From assembly GCA_966211965.1 (NCBI GenBank), contig CBIHON010000017.1, forward strand, positions 37,314 to 101,313: a stretch of DNA of 64,000 nucleotides, in the 5' to 3' direction. The stretch comes from CBIHON01 sp966211965 (lineage in GTDB: Bacteria; Pseudomonadota; Gammaproteobacteria; Burkholderiales; Burkholderiaceae_D). Position numbers and translations under genes: made by a program. Each line of letters starts with the position of its first letter. The stretch's first letter is position 1. Shown here one piece after another: positions 42,068-50,143 of this stretch. The notes under the pieces were generated by a model, which saw only the letters and a list, made by a program, of their open reading frames with translations, was not told the DNA's origin and made no database searches.

Positions 42068-44128
42068 TCAATTACATTCTTGCGCCATGGCATCCCCCAC
42101 ACTTCCGGCATCGATCAGGTTGCGCGGCAAAGGCGGCAATGAAAAGCGGAAGATCGTGCCGCCCAGCGGATTGTTTGTATGAACCAGGGTTCCGCCGTGG
42201 AATTCGATTGCAGTGCGGCAGATATTCAATCCCATGCCCATGCCTTCCGCCTTGGTGGAAAAGAAAGGCGAGAACAGGCGTTCTGCGACTTCCGGCGCGA
42301 TGCCGTGGCCTTGATCGATGACCGAGACTACCACGCTCGGCGTCGATGAGAGGGTATCCATTGCGGCGACGATGCGCAGTACGCGCCGCTCCGGTTCGAT
42401 GTGCTGCATGGCTTCGATCGCATTGCGGGTCAGGTTGAGCAGGACTTGCTCCAGCAGTACCGGGTCGGCCAGCACCGCCGGCAAATTCGGCTCGATACTG
42501 GTCTGGATGGAGACGAAGAATTGGTGCGCCTGCAGTTCGACCAGCGGGATTACGCTGTCGATCAGGGTTTGGATGGCGACGGTGCCGCGTGTCGGTTCCC
42601 GTTTCTTGACGAAGGTGTGCACGCTGCGAATGATCTGGCCGGCGCGCTGTGCCTGCACCCCGGCTTTTTCCAACGCGGGTTTGAGCATGTTGAGGTCGAG
42701 TGAGGCGGATCGTTGGGCTGCGTTGTCGATCATGTTCAGCGCGCCGGTGGTGTAGCTGGAAATTGCGGCCAGCGGCTGGTTCAATTCATGCGCCAGGGTT
42801 GAGGCGATCTCTCCCATGGTCGCCAAGCGTGCACTGGCCTGTAGTTTTTCTTGCTGGCGGCGGTTCAGGTCTTCCACCCGTTTGCGGTCGGAGATGTCGA
42901 GAATCGATCCCATCCAGCCGGTTTGCTTGCCGCTGTCATCGACCAGCGGGGACTCGAAAATCAATACCGGGAAACGGGTGCCGTCGGCGCGCTGGAAAAT
43001 CGTCTCGAATTGCGGCGTCACGGTGCCGGCCAATACCTGTGAAAAGCGCGCCTGGTATTCCTCCATCGCTTCCGGCGCCCAGTAGGGCATGGGCGGCAGT
43101 TTGCCTATCAGTTCTTCCGCCGGGGTGCCGACCATCTGGCAAAACGCCGGGTTGACGTAGGTTACGCGGCCTTCGAGGTCGCGCGCGCGCAGCCCGGTGA
43201 GCAGCGAGTTTTCCATTGCAGTGCGGAAAGAGACCTGCTGGCGCAACGCACCCTCGGCCGCCAGCCGGCGCGTGATGTCGCGCCACAGCGCCCACAAGCT
43301 CCAGATCAGGCCGAGCGAAAGGGCGATGACCGAGCCGACCAGGAGATTCGGCAACAGTTTCGGCGCACTCTTGACGCTATTGGTGCGCAGCGTGAGCGTG
43401 AGGCCCGGCAGGTCGAGCGTGCGGCTGTGGGTATACACGCCGCGCCCGACGCCGCCGGCGATACGCTTGTCGACCAGATTGTCGTCGCCGTCGCTCAGCA
43501 CGACTTCATTGTCCTGTGCGAACCACCAGGGCACCATTTCATCCAGGATGCTGGATGTCAGATAGCTCGCCACCAGACTGCCGATGTACTGCTCGCCGTT
43601 ATACAGCGGAACGTGATAGTCCATCAGCATCGGACCATTCAGGCCGGGCGGCGGGGCAGGCGGGCTGTATTGCGGCGTCCTGGTGTTGCGCACATGTTTG
43701 GCGACCATTTTCGATTGTTCTGAAAAATCGGCCGGGTTGGCCGCCGCATCCTCGGTGGAGCTGAGTATCTTGCCGTTTGCATCCAGCCAGACCAGGCGGT
43801 TGAGTTCCCGGTTGTTCCTGATGAGTGCCGACATGCGGTCGCGCAAACGTTTGCCGGATAGGTAGCCCGAGCTGATTTCGGCGGCGATCAGCCGGATGTT
43901 TTCTTCATCTCTGCCGAGCTGGAAGCGAATGGTTTGCTCGACCCACAGCGTGTCGGCGATCAGTTGTTCCTGGCGTTCGTTTGCTTCCATCCGCTGGGCC
44001 TGCCAAGGCAGCCACAACAGTGTCCCCAGGAAGAGCAGCACCAATGAAACCGGCAGCAGCCAGCGCCACGCCTGCCTGCGCTTGGGGAAGGTAATGCGGA
44101 ATTTGGCTGCGGGTGTTTGCTGTGGCAT
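42068..44128 (-). CDS. dctS: C4-dicarboxylate sensor histidine kinase (DctS-like)
   Basis: A 686-residue membrane kinase: TM1 near residues 22-42 (WLLPVSLVLLFLGTLLWLPW), a large periplasmic sensor, TM2 near 265-285, a PAS domain (RVTYVNPAFCQMVGTPAEEL), HisKA with the phospho-His in EIASTLAHELNQPLAAI, and HATPase with N box (NLTRNAIEAM) and G boxes (GMGMGLNICRT). The ATG at 44128 is chosen; a GTG at 44158 is possible and neither has a good ribosome site. The tail HGGTLVHTNNPLGGTIFRF is typical. It faces dctP. Confidence 0.92.
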   Translation of the reverse strand: MPQQTPAAKFRITFPKRRQAWRWLLPVSLVLLFLGTLLWLPWQAQRMEANERQEQLIADTLWVEQTIRFQLGRDEENIRLIAAEISSGYLSGKRLRDRMSALIRNNRELNRLVWLDANGKILSSTEDAAANPADFSEQSKMVAKHVRNTRTPQYSPPAPPPGLNGPMLMDYHVPLYNGEQYIGSLVASYLTSSILDEMVPWWFAQDNEVVLSDGDDNLVDKRIAGGVGRGVYTHSRTLDLPGLTLTLRTNSVKSAPKLLPNLLVGSVIALSLGLIWSLWALWRDITRRLAAEGALRQQVSFRTAMENSLLTGLRARDLEGRVTYVNPAFCQMVGTPAEELIGKLPPMPYWAPEAMEEYQARFSQVLAGTVTPQFETIFQRADGTRFPVLIFESPLVDDSGKQTGWMGSILDISDRKRVEDLNRRQQEKLQASARLATMGEIASTLAHELNQPLAAISSYTTGALNMIDNAAQRSASLDLNMLKPALEKAGVQAQRAGQIIRSVHTFVKKREPTRGTVAIQTLIDSVIPLVELQAHQFFVSIQTSIEPNLPAVLADPVLLEQVLLNLTRNAIEAMQHIEPERRVLRIVAAMDTLSSTPSVVVSVIDQGHGIAPEVAERLFSPFFSTKAEGMGMGLNICRTAIEFHGGTLVHTNNPLGGTIFRFSLPPLPRNLIDAGSVGDAMAQECN

Positions 44129-44246
44129 GCAGTGACCGGGTTTTATGGGGAATGCCACTTCGCTAAGCAGTTATTATGTTGCCAAGGGAGGGCGCAGCCA
44201 ATAGTATCTGACTTGTTGGCGATATCCCGTGGAAAGCCGCAGACGG

Positions 44247-44264
44247 ATTGTGGTTATCCACAAT
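44247..44264. promoter_or_regulatory. Palindrome in the dctS/dctP intergenic region (putative DctR site)
   Basis: ATTGTGG-TTAT-CCACAAT is a perfect 7-4-7 inverted repeat, 78 bases before the dctP ATG and 119 from dctS. The position is that of an activator or repressor site for the divergent genes; identity of the binder is inference. Confidence 0.5.
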
Positions 44265-44341
44265 TGTGACCAATAGATCGGATGATGACAATAGGAAACA
44301 GAATCAAAAACTTCATTTCCATCCATTCTTCAGGAGACACC

Positions 44342-45343
44342 ATGAAACTGAAAACCCTGCTTCTCGCTCTCTCCACAGCTGCTCTGGTAAGCGCCAACGC
44401 CTTTGCGCAAGCCCCGATCGTAATCAAGTTCAGCCATGTGGTGGCCGCCGACACGCCCAAGGGCCACGCTGCGCAGCGTTTCAAGGAATTGGCGGAGAAG
44501 GCCACCAACGGCCGCGTCAAGATCGACGTCTATCCAAACAGCCAATTGTACAAGGACAAGGAGGAGCTGGAAGCCTTGCAATTGGGCGCGGTGCAAATGC
44601 TGGCGCCGTCGCTGGCCAAGTTCGGTCCGCTTGGCGTGAAGGAGTTTGAAGTATTCGATATTCCCTACATTTTCCCCTTCAAGCATGTGCTGTACAAAGT
44701 GACCGAAGGCCCGATCGGCAAGGATCTGCTGAAAAAGCTCGAACCGAAAGGCATCACCGGCCTTGCCTTCTGGGATAACGGCTTCAAGGTCATGTCGGCC
44801 AACAAACCCTTGCACAAGCCGGCCGATTTCAAGGGCTTGAAAATGCGCATCCAGTCGTCCAAGGTGCTCGACGCTCAAATGCGCGCGCTGGGCGCCAACC
44901 CGCAGGTGATGGCCTTCTCCGAGGTCTATCAGGCATTGCAGACCGGCGTGGTCGACGGCACCGAAAATCCGCCGTCCAACCTGTATTCGCAAAAAATGCA
45001 TGAAGTGCAGTCGCATCTGACCGTTTCCAATCACGGCTACCTTGGCTATGCCGTCATCGTCAACAAGAAATTCTGGGATGGGCTGCCGGCCGACATCCGC
45101 ACCGCTCTCGAAGGCGCCATGAAGGAAGCCACCAAATACGCCAACGAAATCGCCCAGCGCGAAAACGAAATGGCACTGGCCGCCGTTGCCAAGACCGGCA
45201 AGACCAAGGTCTACGAATTGACTCTGGAGGAGCAGGCTGAATGGCGCAAGGCTTTGCTGCCCGTCCAGAAGGAAATGGAAGGCCGTATCGGCAAGGATCT
45301 GATCGAGGCCATCAATAAGGAAGCCAAGAGCGCAAGTAAATAA
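44342..45343 (+). CDS. dctP: TRAP transporter substrate-binding protein DctP
   Basis: A 333-residue periplasmic binding protein with a signal peptide (LLLALSTAALVSANAFAQ). DctP-family motifs: IKFSHVVAADTPKGHAAQRF, the conserved Arg in GLKMRIQSSKVL that salt-bridges the carboxylate, and VVDGTENPPSNLYSQKMHEV. Start 44342 follows CAGGAGACACC. C4-dicarboxylate (succinate, malate, fumarate) is the likely ligand given the family subgroup and DctSR next door. Followed by the two permease genes. Confidence 0.95.
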   Translation: MKLKTLLLALSTAALVSANAFAQAPIVIKFSHVVAADTPKGHAAQRFKELAEKATNGRVKIDVYPNSQLYKDKEELEALQLGAVQMLAPSLAKFGPLGVKEFEVFDIPYIFPFKHVLYKVTEGPIGKDLLKKLEPKGITGLAFWDNGFKVMSANKPLHKPADFKGLKMRIQSSKVLDAQMRALGANPQVMAFSEVYQALQTGVVDGTENPPSNLYSQKMHEVQSHLTVSNHGYLGYAVIVNKKFWDGLPADIRTALEGAMKEATKYANEIAQRENEMALAAVAKTGKTKVYELTLEEQAEWRKALLPVQKEMEGRIGKDLIEAINKEAKSASK

Positions 45344-45457
45344 TTGGTGAAATTCCCGCTGCGCCGAGGAACGATGTCCATTCCGACCCGGCGCAAAAAC
45401 CAGGGTTTCGGAGCGGCGTTCGCGTAGCCTCCGTTCCCACTTACTGGCGAGGACTTT

Positions 45458-46123
45458 ATGAAAATTCTTGATCATCTCGAAGAGTGGATCATCACCCTCA
45501 TGATGGGGGGCGCGACCACGGTCATCTTCTTGTCTGTGCTGCACCGTTACGGAACCGGACTCCGGATTCCGTATGTACAGGACTGGCTGCTGTCGCTGAA
45601 CTTCAGCTGGGCGCAAGAGCTGTGCATCATCATGTTCGTCTGGATGGCGAAGTTCGGCGCGGCATACGGCGTGCGGGCCGGCGTCCATGTCGGCGTCGAT
45701 GTGCTGGTCAATCGTCTGCCCGAAGAGTGGCGCAAGAAAACGGTGTTGCTGTCGTTGTTTTGCGGCACCTTGTTTACCGGCATCATCGGTACGCTGGGCC
45801 TGACGTTTGTCTGGGAGAACGGCATGCACTATGCAGTGTTTACCGCATTGAAAATTCCTACCGGCGACCTGCCGCAAGGGCCGACCACGCCGGATCTGGA
45901 ATGGCCGACCTGGGTTGTATATTCGGCAGTCTGGATGGGCTCCTACCTGATGTGCTTCCGCTTTATCCAGGTGTCATGGAAATTCATCCGCACCGGCGAC
46001 CTGCCGCATCACAATCATGAAGCGCAAGTGGAAGGCCTGGACGAGAAAGACGACAGCTTTGAATCTGCATTGGTTGAAGGCAAACCGCTGACACCCGCTT
46101 TGGCGCAAGGAGGTTCGAAATGA
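45458..46123 (+). CDS. dctQ: TRAP transporter small permease DctQ
   Basis: A 221-residue membrane subunit with four TM helices (LEEWIITLMMGGATTVIFLS; WAQELCIIMFVWMAKFGAAY; LFCGTLFTGIIGTLGLTFVW; VYSAVWMGSYLMCFRFI). It is larger than usual because of a charged C-terminal tail of about 40 residues. Its stop overlaps the dctM start (ATGA). Confidence 0.94.
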   Translation: MKILDHLEEWIITLMMGGATTVIFLSVLHRYGTGLRIPYVQDWLLSLNFSWAQELCIIMFVWMAKFGAAYGVRAGVHVGVDVLVNRLPEEWRKKTVLLSLFCGTLFTGIIGTLGLTFVWENGMHYAVFTALKIPTGDLPQGPTTPDLEWPTWVVYSAVWMGSYLMCFRFIQVSWKFIRTGDLPHHNHEAQVEGLDEKDDSFESALVEGKPLTPALAQGGSK

Positions 46124-47511
46124 GTGCATCTGCAGCAGCTCTCGGTATAGAGCCGATGACCAAACAGCGTGCGAGCATCTGGTTGCTCGTAATCGGTGCC
46201 GCTTTGCTGTCGGTGTGCGTTATCGGCGGCAACGTGGGCATCGTCTTTGCGCTCCTGCTCCTGTTGATGTTGACCGGCATACCGGTTTCGATCGCGCTCG
46301 GCTTGACCGTGCTGATGTTTCTGTTCCTGCTGACCCATGTGCCGATCGAAGCGGTGGCATTGAAGCTGTTCACCGGCATCGAGAAGTTCGAGATCATGGC
46401 GATCCCGTTCTTCATCCTGGCGGGTAATTTCCTGACGCACGGTGGCGTTGCCAAACGCATGATCGCCTTTGCCACCAGCATGGTCGGACACTGGCACGGC
46501 GGCTTGGCGCTGGCCGGCATCATTGCCTGCGCGATGTTTGCGCTGGTCTGCGGATCAAGCGTCGCCACCGTCGTTGCAATCGGTTCGATCATCCTGCCGG
46601 CGATGGTGAAGCAGGGTTATCCGAAACAGTTTGGCGCCGGTGTCATCATCACTGCAGGTTCGCTGGGCATTCTAATGCTGCCTTCGATTCCGAAAGTGAT
46701 CTATGCGATCTCCACCAATACCTCGATCGGCGCACTGTTTGTCGCAGGCTTGTTCCCTGGAATATTGCTGGCAACGATGCTGGGCGCCACCACCTGGTTC
46801 ATTGCGAGGAAAAACAATTATCCACGCATGCCCAAAGCGACATGGGGACAGCGCTGGAAAGCGTTCCGGGAAAGCATTTGGGGCTTGATGCTGGTGGTGA
46901 TCATCATTGGCGGCATCTACAGCGGCATTTTCACCGCTACCGAAGCGGCCGCCATGAGCGCGATCTATGCCTTCATCATCTCGGTATTCGTGTATCGCGA
47001 TATGCCGCTCAGGAGCACGCCGAAGGTCTTGATGAATTCAGCCAGCCTGAGCGCCATGCTGCTCTACATCATCACCAACGCGGTGTTGTTCTCGTTCCTG
47101 ATGGCGCATGAAAACATCCCGCAGGCGATGGCGGACTGGATTCTCAACAAGCAACTGGGACAGGCGGCTTTCCTGTTCTTCACCAACATCCTGTTGCTGC
47201 TGGCGGGTAACGTGATGGAGCCTTCGTCGATCATCCTGGTGCTGGCGCCGATCCTGCATCCCGCAGCGATCCGGCTGGGTATCGATTCGGTTCACTTCGG
47301 CATCCTGATCGACGCCAACATGGAAGTCGGCTTGTGTCATCCGCCGGTCGGGTTGAATCTGTATGTCGCCAGTGGTATTTCGAAGATGAGCATCACCGAG
47401 CTCACTGTGGCGGTAATGCCTTGGCTATGTACGATGCTGGTGTTTTTAGTGATCGTCACGTACTGGCCTGGACTGTCCTTGTGGTTGCCGAAGGCCATGG
47501 GCATGATGTAA
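46120..47511 (+). CDS. dctM: TRAP transporter large permease DctM
   Basis: A 463-residue transport subunit that uses the sodium or proton gradient. Twelve or more TM helices with family motifs: LTGIPVSIALGLTVLMFLF, KFEIMAIPFFILAGNFLTHG, and LPSIPKVIYAISTNTSIGAL. The residues GLCHPPVGLNLYVASGIS near the C-terminus are typical. A first helix (about residues 15-45) is added before the usual start. A terminator follows 38 bases after the stop. Confidence 0.95.
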   Translation: MSASAAALGIEPMTKQRASIWLLVIGAALLSVCVIGGNVGIVFALLLLLMLTGIPVSIALGLTVLMFLFLLTHVPIEAVALKLFTGIEKFEIMAIPFFILAGNFLTHGGVAKRMIAFATSMVGHWHGGLALAGIIACAMFALVCGSSVATVVAIGSIILPAMVKQGYPKQFGAGVIITAGSLGILMLPSIPKVIYAISTNTSIGALFVAGLFPGILLATMLGATTWFIARKNNYPRMPKATWGQRWKAFRESIWGLMLVVIIIGGIYSGIFTATEAAAMSAIYAFIISVFVYRDMPLRSTPKVLMNSASLSAMLLYIITNAVLFSFLMAHENIPQAMADWILNKQLGQAAFLFFTNILLLLAGNVMEPSSIILVLAPILHPAAIRLGIDSVHFGILIDANMEVGLCHPPVGLNLYVASGISKMSITELTVAVMPWLCTMLVFLVIVTYWPGLSLWLPKAMGMM

Positions 47512-47548
47512 CTGCATGGCTTTAAATAACTGTTTTAATTGGCTTGTC

Positions 47549-47585
47549 ATGCCACTGCCTTCCGTGAGGGTAGTGGCATTTTTAT
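47549..47585 (+). terminator. Intrinsic terminator of the dctPQM operon
   Basis: Stem ATGCCACTGCC/GGTAGTGGCAT with one mismatch and a 9-base loop, followed by TTTTTATT. Confidence 0.75.
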
Positions 47586-47658
47586 TGATATAGGTGCAAT
47601 AAAAATTTGATCGTTTACGTCAAAACAACGGTTGACCGGAAAACAGCCAAATTTTCTA

Positions 47659-47686
47659 TTGAAATAAGAACGTAATACGCTAAAAT
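47659..47686 (+). promoter_or_regulatory. Promoter of a candidate small RNA
   Basis: -35 TTGAAA (47659-47664), 16-base spacer, -10 TAAAAT (47681-47686) in an AT-rich stretch. No protein gene with a ribosome site follows until 47880, beyond a strong terminator. Confidence 0.5.
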
Positions 47687-47691
47687 GCGCA

Positions 47692-47868
47692 ATCTGTTGA
47701 AGCACAAGCAAAAAAAATTGAAGGTGGCGGGACATAAAAAGCGGTATCGATACCGAGCATTTCCCGAGGAGACGTGTGTTCCAGACAAGCTGTGCGGCAG
47801 TACATGATGCAGCATGGAATACAAAGCAGTAATTTTAAGGCGCATCATATGATGCGCCTTTTTGTTTT
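47692..47868 (+). ncRNA. Candidate small RNA upstream of ogt
   Basis: About 175 bases between a good sigma70-type promoter and a perfect intrinsic terminator. It contains a palindrome CGGTATCGATACCG near 47741-47754 that can form a small hairpin. A purine-rich run GAGGAGACGT just before a GTG (18-codon ORF MFQTSCAAVHDAAWNTKQ) makes a leader peptide possible. It does not obviously match 6S, tmRNA, RNase P or SRP RNA as I know them. Length would suit 6S-like RNAs, but no closing complementarity of the two ends is visible. Family unknown. Confidence 0.45.
47837..47868 (+). terminator. Perfect intrinsic terminator of the candidate sRNA
   Basis: A 24-base perfect palindrome (AAGGCGCATCAT and its complement, 47837-47860) followed by a T-rich tail (TTTTTGTTTT). 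No upstream protein gene on this strand ends nearby, because dctM already has its own terminator at 47549-47585. Confidence 0.8.
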
Positions 47869-47879
47869 ATGCTTTTAAA

Positions 47880-48377
47880 ATGAATAATGCTCAAACTTCG
47901 TCCTTTTTTTCCGCCATTGTCGAGGCGCCGTTCGGGGCGATCGGCATTCGCACGGAAGCCGGCCAAGTGCGCGAACTTGTCTATCTGCCGTCCCGTTTCG
48001 ATGAAAAGCCGCCGCAAGATCCATTGGCTGAGCGCGCAGCCCGGCAAGTTGAGCGCTATCTGGCCGAACCGGATTTCCGCTTCGACCTGCCGCTGGCCGA
48101 AGCAGGAACCATATTCCAGCGCAAGGTCTGGGATGTGATCGCAGCCATCCCGCGCGGCGACGTGCTGACTTACGGTGAAGTCGCGAAACTGATCCGGTCT
48201 GCGCCGCGCGCGGTGGGGCAGGCTTGCGGCAGGAACTGGTTTCCTTTGATTATTCCTTGTCATCGCGTGGTTTCCAGGTGCGGGCTTGGCGGTTTTGCCC
48301 TGCATGACGACGACACCGGATTCCACCTCGGGGTCAAGCGCTGGCTGCTGAAGCATGAAGGTGTGACGGGCTTCTAG
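47880..48377 (+). CDS. ogt: Methylated-DNA--protein-cysteine methyltransferase (Ogt)
   Basis: A 165-residue suicide DNA-repair protein removing alkyl groups from O6-guanine/O4-thymine. The acceptor Cys is in LIIPCHRVVSRCGLGGFA, the HTH and Asn hinge in LTYGEVAKLIRSAPRAVGQA, and the start of the domain in FQRKVWDVIAAIPRGDV. The ATG at 47880 is chosen; an in-frame TTG at 47862 lies within the T-tract of the sRNA terminator. No N-terminal AraC-type Ada domain. The 3' end overlaps the convergent NAD(P)-binding gene by 44 bases. Confidence 0.95.
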   Translation: MNNAQTSSFFSAIVEAPFGAIGIRTEAGQVRELVYLPSRFDEKPPQDPLAERAARQVERYLAEPDFRFDLPLAEAGTIFQRKVWDVIAAIPRGDVLTYGEVAKLIRSAPRAVGQACGRNWFPLIIPCHRVVSRCGLGGFALHDDDTGFHLGVKRWLLKHEGVTGF

Positions 48378-49320
48378 CCAAGCCGTATTTTTCGCAATAC
48401 CAATCCACCGTTTTTGCCAGCGCAGCACGGTGCGGCGTCGCGATATTGCCGAAACGCGTCGCGAACTTGGCGTGATCGACCAAGAACGGCTGCTCGAACT
48501 GATACATCATTTCGAGCATTTCCCGTGCTGGGGGGATGAACAGGCCGCCGATGCGCAACATGGTTTTTCCCATCGTGCCGAGCTTGACCGGGCTGCCGAT
48601 TTCCTCGAACAGCATGGTTGCCAGCGCGCGCTGCGAAACTGCCGGCGCATTCGGCACATGCCAGACCTGCCCCATGGCCGCCAAATCTGCGCCGACCATG
48701 GCCATCGCGCGCCCGAAGTCGTCAATGTAAGTCATCGCATGCGGCAAGTCGATGTCGCCCAGAAGCCCGGCGCGTTTGCCTCGCAAAGCCGGCAGCACGG
48801 TGCGGATGCCGAGGATGGAGTTTTCTACATGCGGGCCATAGAAATCGCTGCCTCGCACAATAGCCGCACGTAGTTTTCCTGCCGTATGTGCTGCCATGAT
48901 CTGCTCGGCCAATTGCGCGCGGATTTCCCCTTTTTTACTGCAGGGTCTGCACGGCGTACTCTCGCGCATCGCGCCCTGCACTTTGCCATACATATAAAGA
49001 TTGTCGCCAACCACCAGGCGCGCATCGGCTTCCGCGGCGGCTTGCATGATGTGCCCTTGCAGCACGCCTAGCTGGTCGCGCCAAGCGGTAACCGTGTACG
49101 CGGTCGCCGCGCATTGATAGACAGTTTCCGCTCCCGCGCAGACGCTGCGGTTGAAGTCTGTTTGCATCGCATCGCCGGCAATTTTTTCCAGGCCCGCCTG
49201 GTCCGGGATGTCGGCATTGCCGCTGCGATTGATGATGCGTACGGTGTGGCCCTGAGCCAGGAGCGCCCGGGCAGTAGCCAAGCCGAGCGGGCCGGCGCCA
49301 TAAATGACTTGAAGTGACAT
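48334..49320 (-). CDS. NAD(P)-binding epimerase/dehydratase-like protein (extended SDR)
   Basis: A 328-residue Rossmann-fold protein. The nucleotide motif near the N-terminus (MSLQVIYGAGPLGLATARAL) is GAGPLG, similar to GxGxxG. It has FGRAMAMVG and YGPHVENSILG segments of atypical extended SDRs; the YxxxK pair is not evident (YMYGKV is a candidate: Tyr-x-x-x-Lys offset). Substrate unknown. Start at 49320 is the first Met before the dinucleotide motif; AGGTAA precedes it. It is divergent from a TetR regulator with a two-palindrome operator between, so the TetR protein probably controls this gene. Confidence 0.88.
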   Translation of the reverse strand: MSLQVIYGAGPLGLATARALLAQGHTVRIINRSGNADIPDQAGLEKIAGDAMQTDFNRSVCAGAETVYQCAATAYTVTAWRDQLGVLQGHIMQAAAEADARLVVGDNLYMYGKVQGAMRESTPCRPCSKKGEIRAQLAEQIMAAHTAGKLRAAIVRGSDFYGPHVENSILGIRTVLPALRGKRAGLLGDIDLPHAMTYIDDFGRAMAMVGADLAAMGQVWHVPNAPAVSQRALATMLFEEIGSPVKLGTMGKTMLRIGGLFIPPAREMLEMMYQFEQPFLVDHAKFATRFGNIATPHRAALAKTVDWYCEKYGLARSPSHLHASAASA

Positions 49321-49348
49321 GGATTTACCTGAGTGCGAAAGTTGATTT

Positions 49349-49391
49349 TGACAGTGTCTAGATAAGGTATGGCTTAAACTAGACATTGTCA
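49349..49391. promoter_or_regulatory. Double palindrome operator between the SDR-like gene and the TetR gene
   Basis: Two short palindromes, TGACAGTGTCT (49349-49359) and AGACATTGTCA (49381-49391), are themselves arranged as an inverted repeat (TGACAGTGTCTAG/CTAGACATTGTCA, one mismatch) with a 17-base spacer. The half site GACA-N-TGTC is of the size bound by TetR dimers. It lies just upstream of both divergent genes. Confidence 0.65.
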
Positions 49392-49414
49392 AGATTTTTG
49401 TGCAAAATCGCAGC

Positions 49415-50143
49415 ATGACGAAAATCAAGCAAGCGGAGCCGTCCTCCCCGCCAAAAATCCGCGCAATCACCCGGGGGGAGCCGGCCAAAGCCGCCGCATC
49501 TACTGCCGCGACGGACAGTTATCATCACGGCGCGCTGCGCGAAGCATTGCTCGATGCAACCGGGCAGATCCTGCTGGAACAGGGCATGGAGAGTTTCACC
49601 CTGCGTGCCTGCGCTCGCCGCGCCGGTGTTTCGCACGGCGCTCCGGCCCATCATTTCGGCGACGTCAAAGGCTTGCTGACCGAATTTGCGGCACGTGGAT
49701 ACGAGCGCATGACCGGCATGATGCAAAGCTACCGGGCGCACGCCGGAGCGGATGCGTATGCGCAGATGACCGCGGTTGGTCAAGCCTACATCGATTTTGC
49801 GCTGGCCTATCGTGCGCAGTTCCAGTTGATGTATCGCACCGACCGCATCAATGAAGGCGACCCGCATTTCCAAGCTGCGTCAATGGCCGCCTTCGACCAG
49901 CTTGATAGCGCGCTGGCCGGATTCCTGAACGAGCGCAATTGTTTCGACCAAGCCGTCCTGGCCAGGCTGGTGCTGGCTTGGTCGACTGTGCACGGCTTTG
50001 CCAGCCTGTTGCTGGAAGGGCGCATGCAATATTTTTTCAAAGGCCAATCGCGCGAGCAATTCGCGCAGGACATGGGACAGCAAATGCTGGCCTTGCTCAA
50101 GCATGCGCTGGCTGCCGGTGCGCCGGAGAGCGGAGAGAAATGA
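49415..50143 (+). CDS. TetR/AcrR family transcriptional regulator
   Basis: A 242-residue repressor with a long basic tail of about 35 residues before the HTH (YHHGALREALLDATGQILLE, then FTLRACARRAGVSHGAPAHH with FGDVKGLL). The ligand-binding part has a TetR_C_33/WHG-like pattern (AQMTAVGQAYIDFALAYRAQ, WSTVHGFASLLLEGRM). The ATG at 49415 is preferred over a GTG at 49400. Its stop overlaps the xerD start (ATGA). The flanking palindromes suggest autoregulation and control of the divergent SDR-like gene. Confidence 0.92.
   Translation: MTKIKQAEPSSPPKIRAITRGEPAKAAASTAATDSYHHGALREALLDATGQILLEQGMESFTLRACARRAGVSHGAPAHHFGDVKGLLTEFAARGYERMTGMMQSYRAHAGADAYAQMTAVGQAYIDFALAYRAQFQLMYRTDRINEGDPHFQAASMAAFDQLDSALAGFLNERNCFDQAVLARLVLAWSTVHGFASLLLEGRMQYFFKGQSREQFAQDMGQQMLALLKHALAAGAPESGEK

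Noticed and set aside
47686..47808. A 40-codon basic ORF (start MRNLLKHKQKKLKVAGHKKR) in the candidate sRNA region
   Set aside because: Its ATG overlaps the -10 box and has no ribosome site, so it would not be in the transcript as a normal gene.
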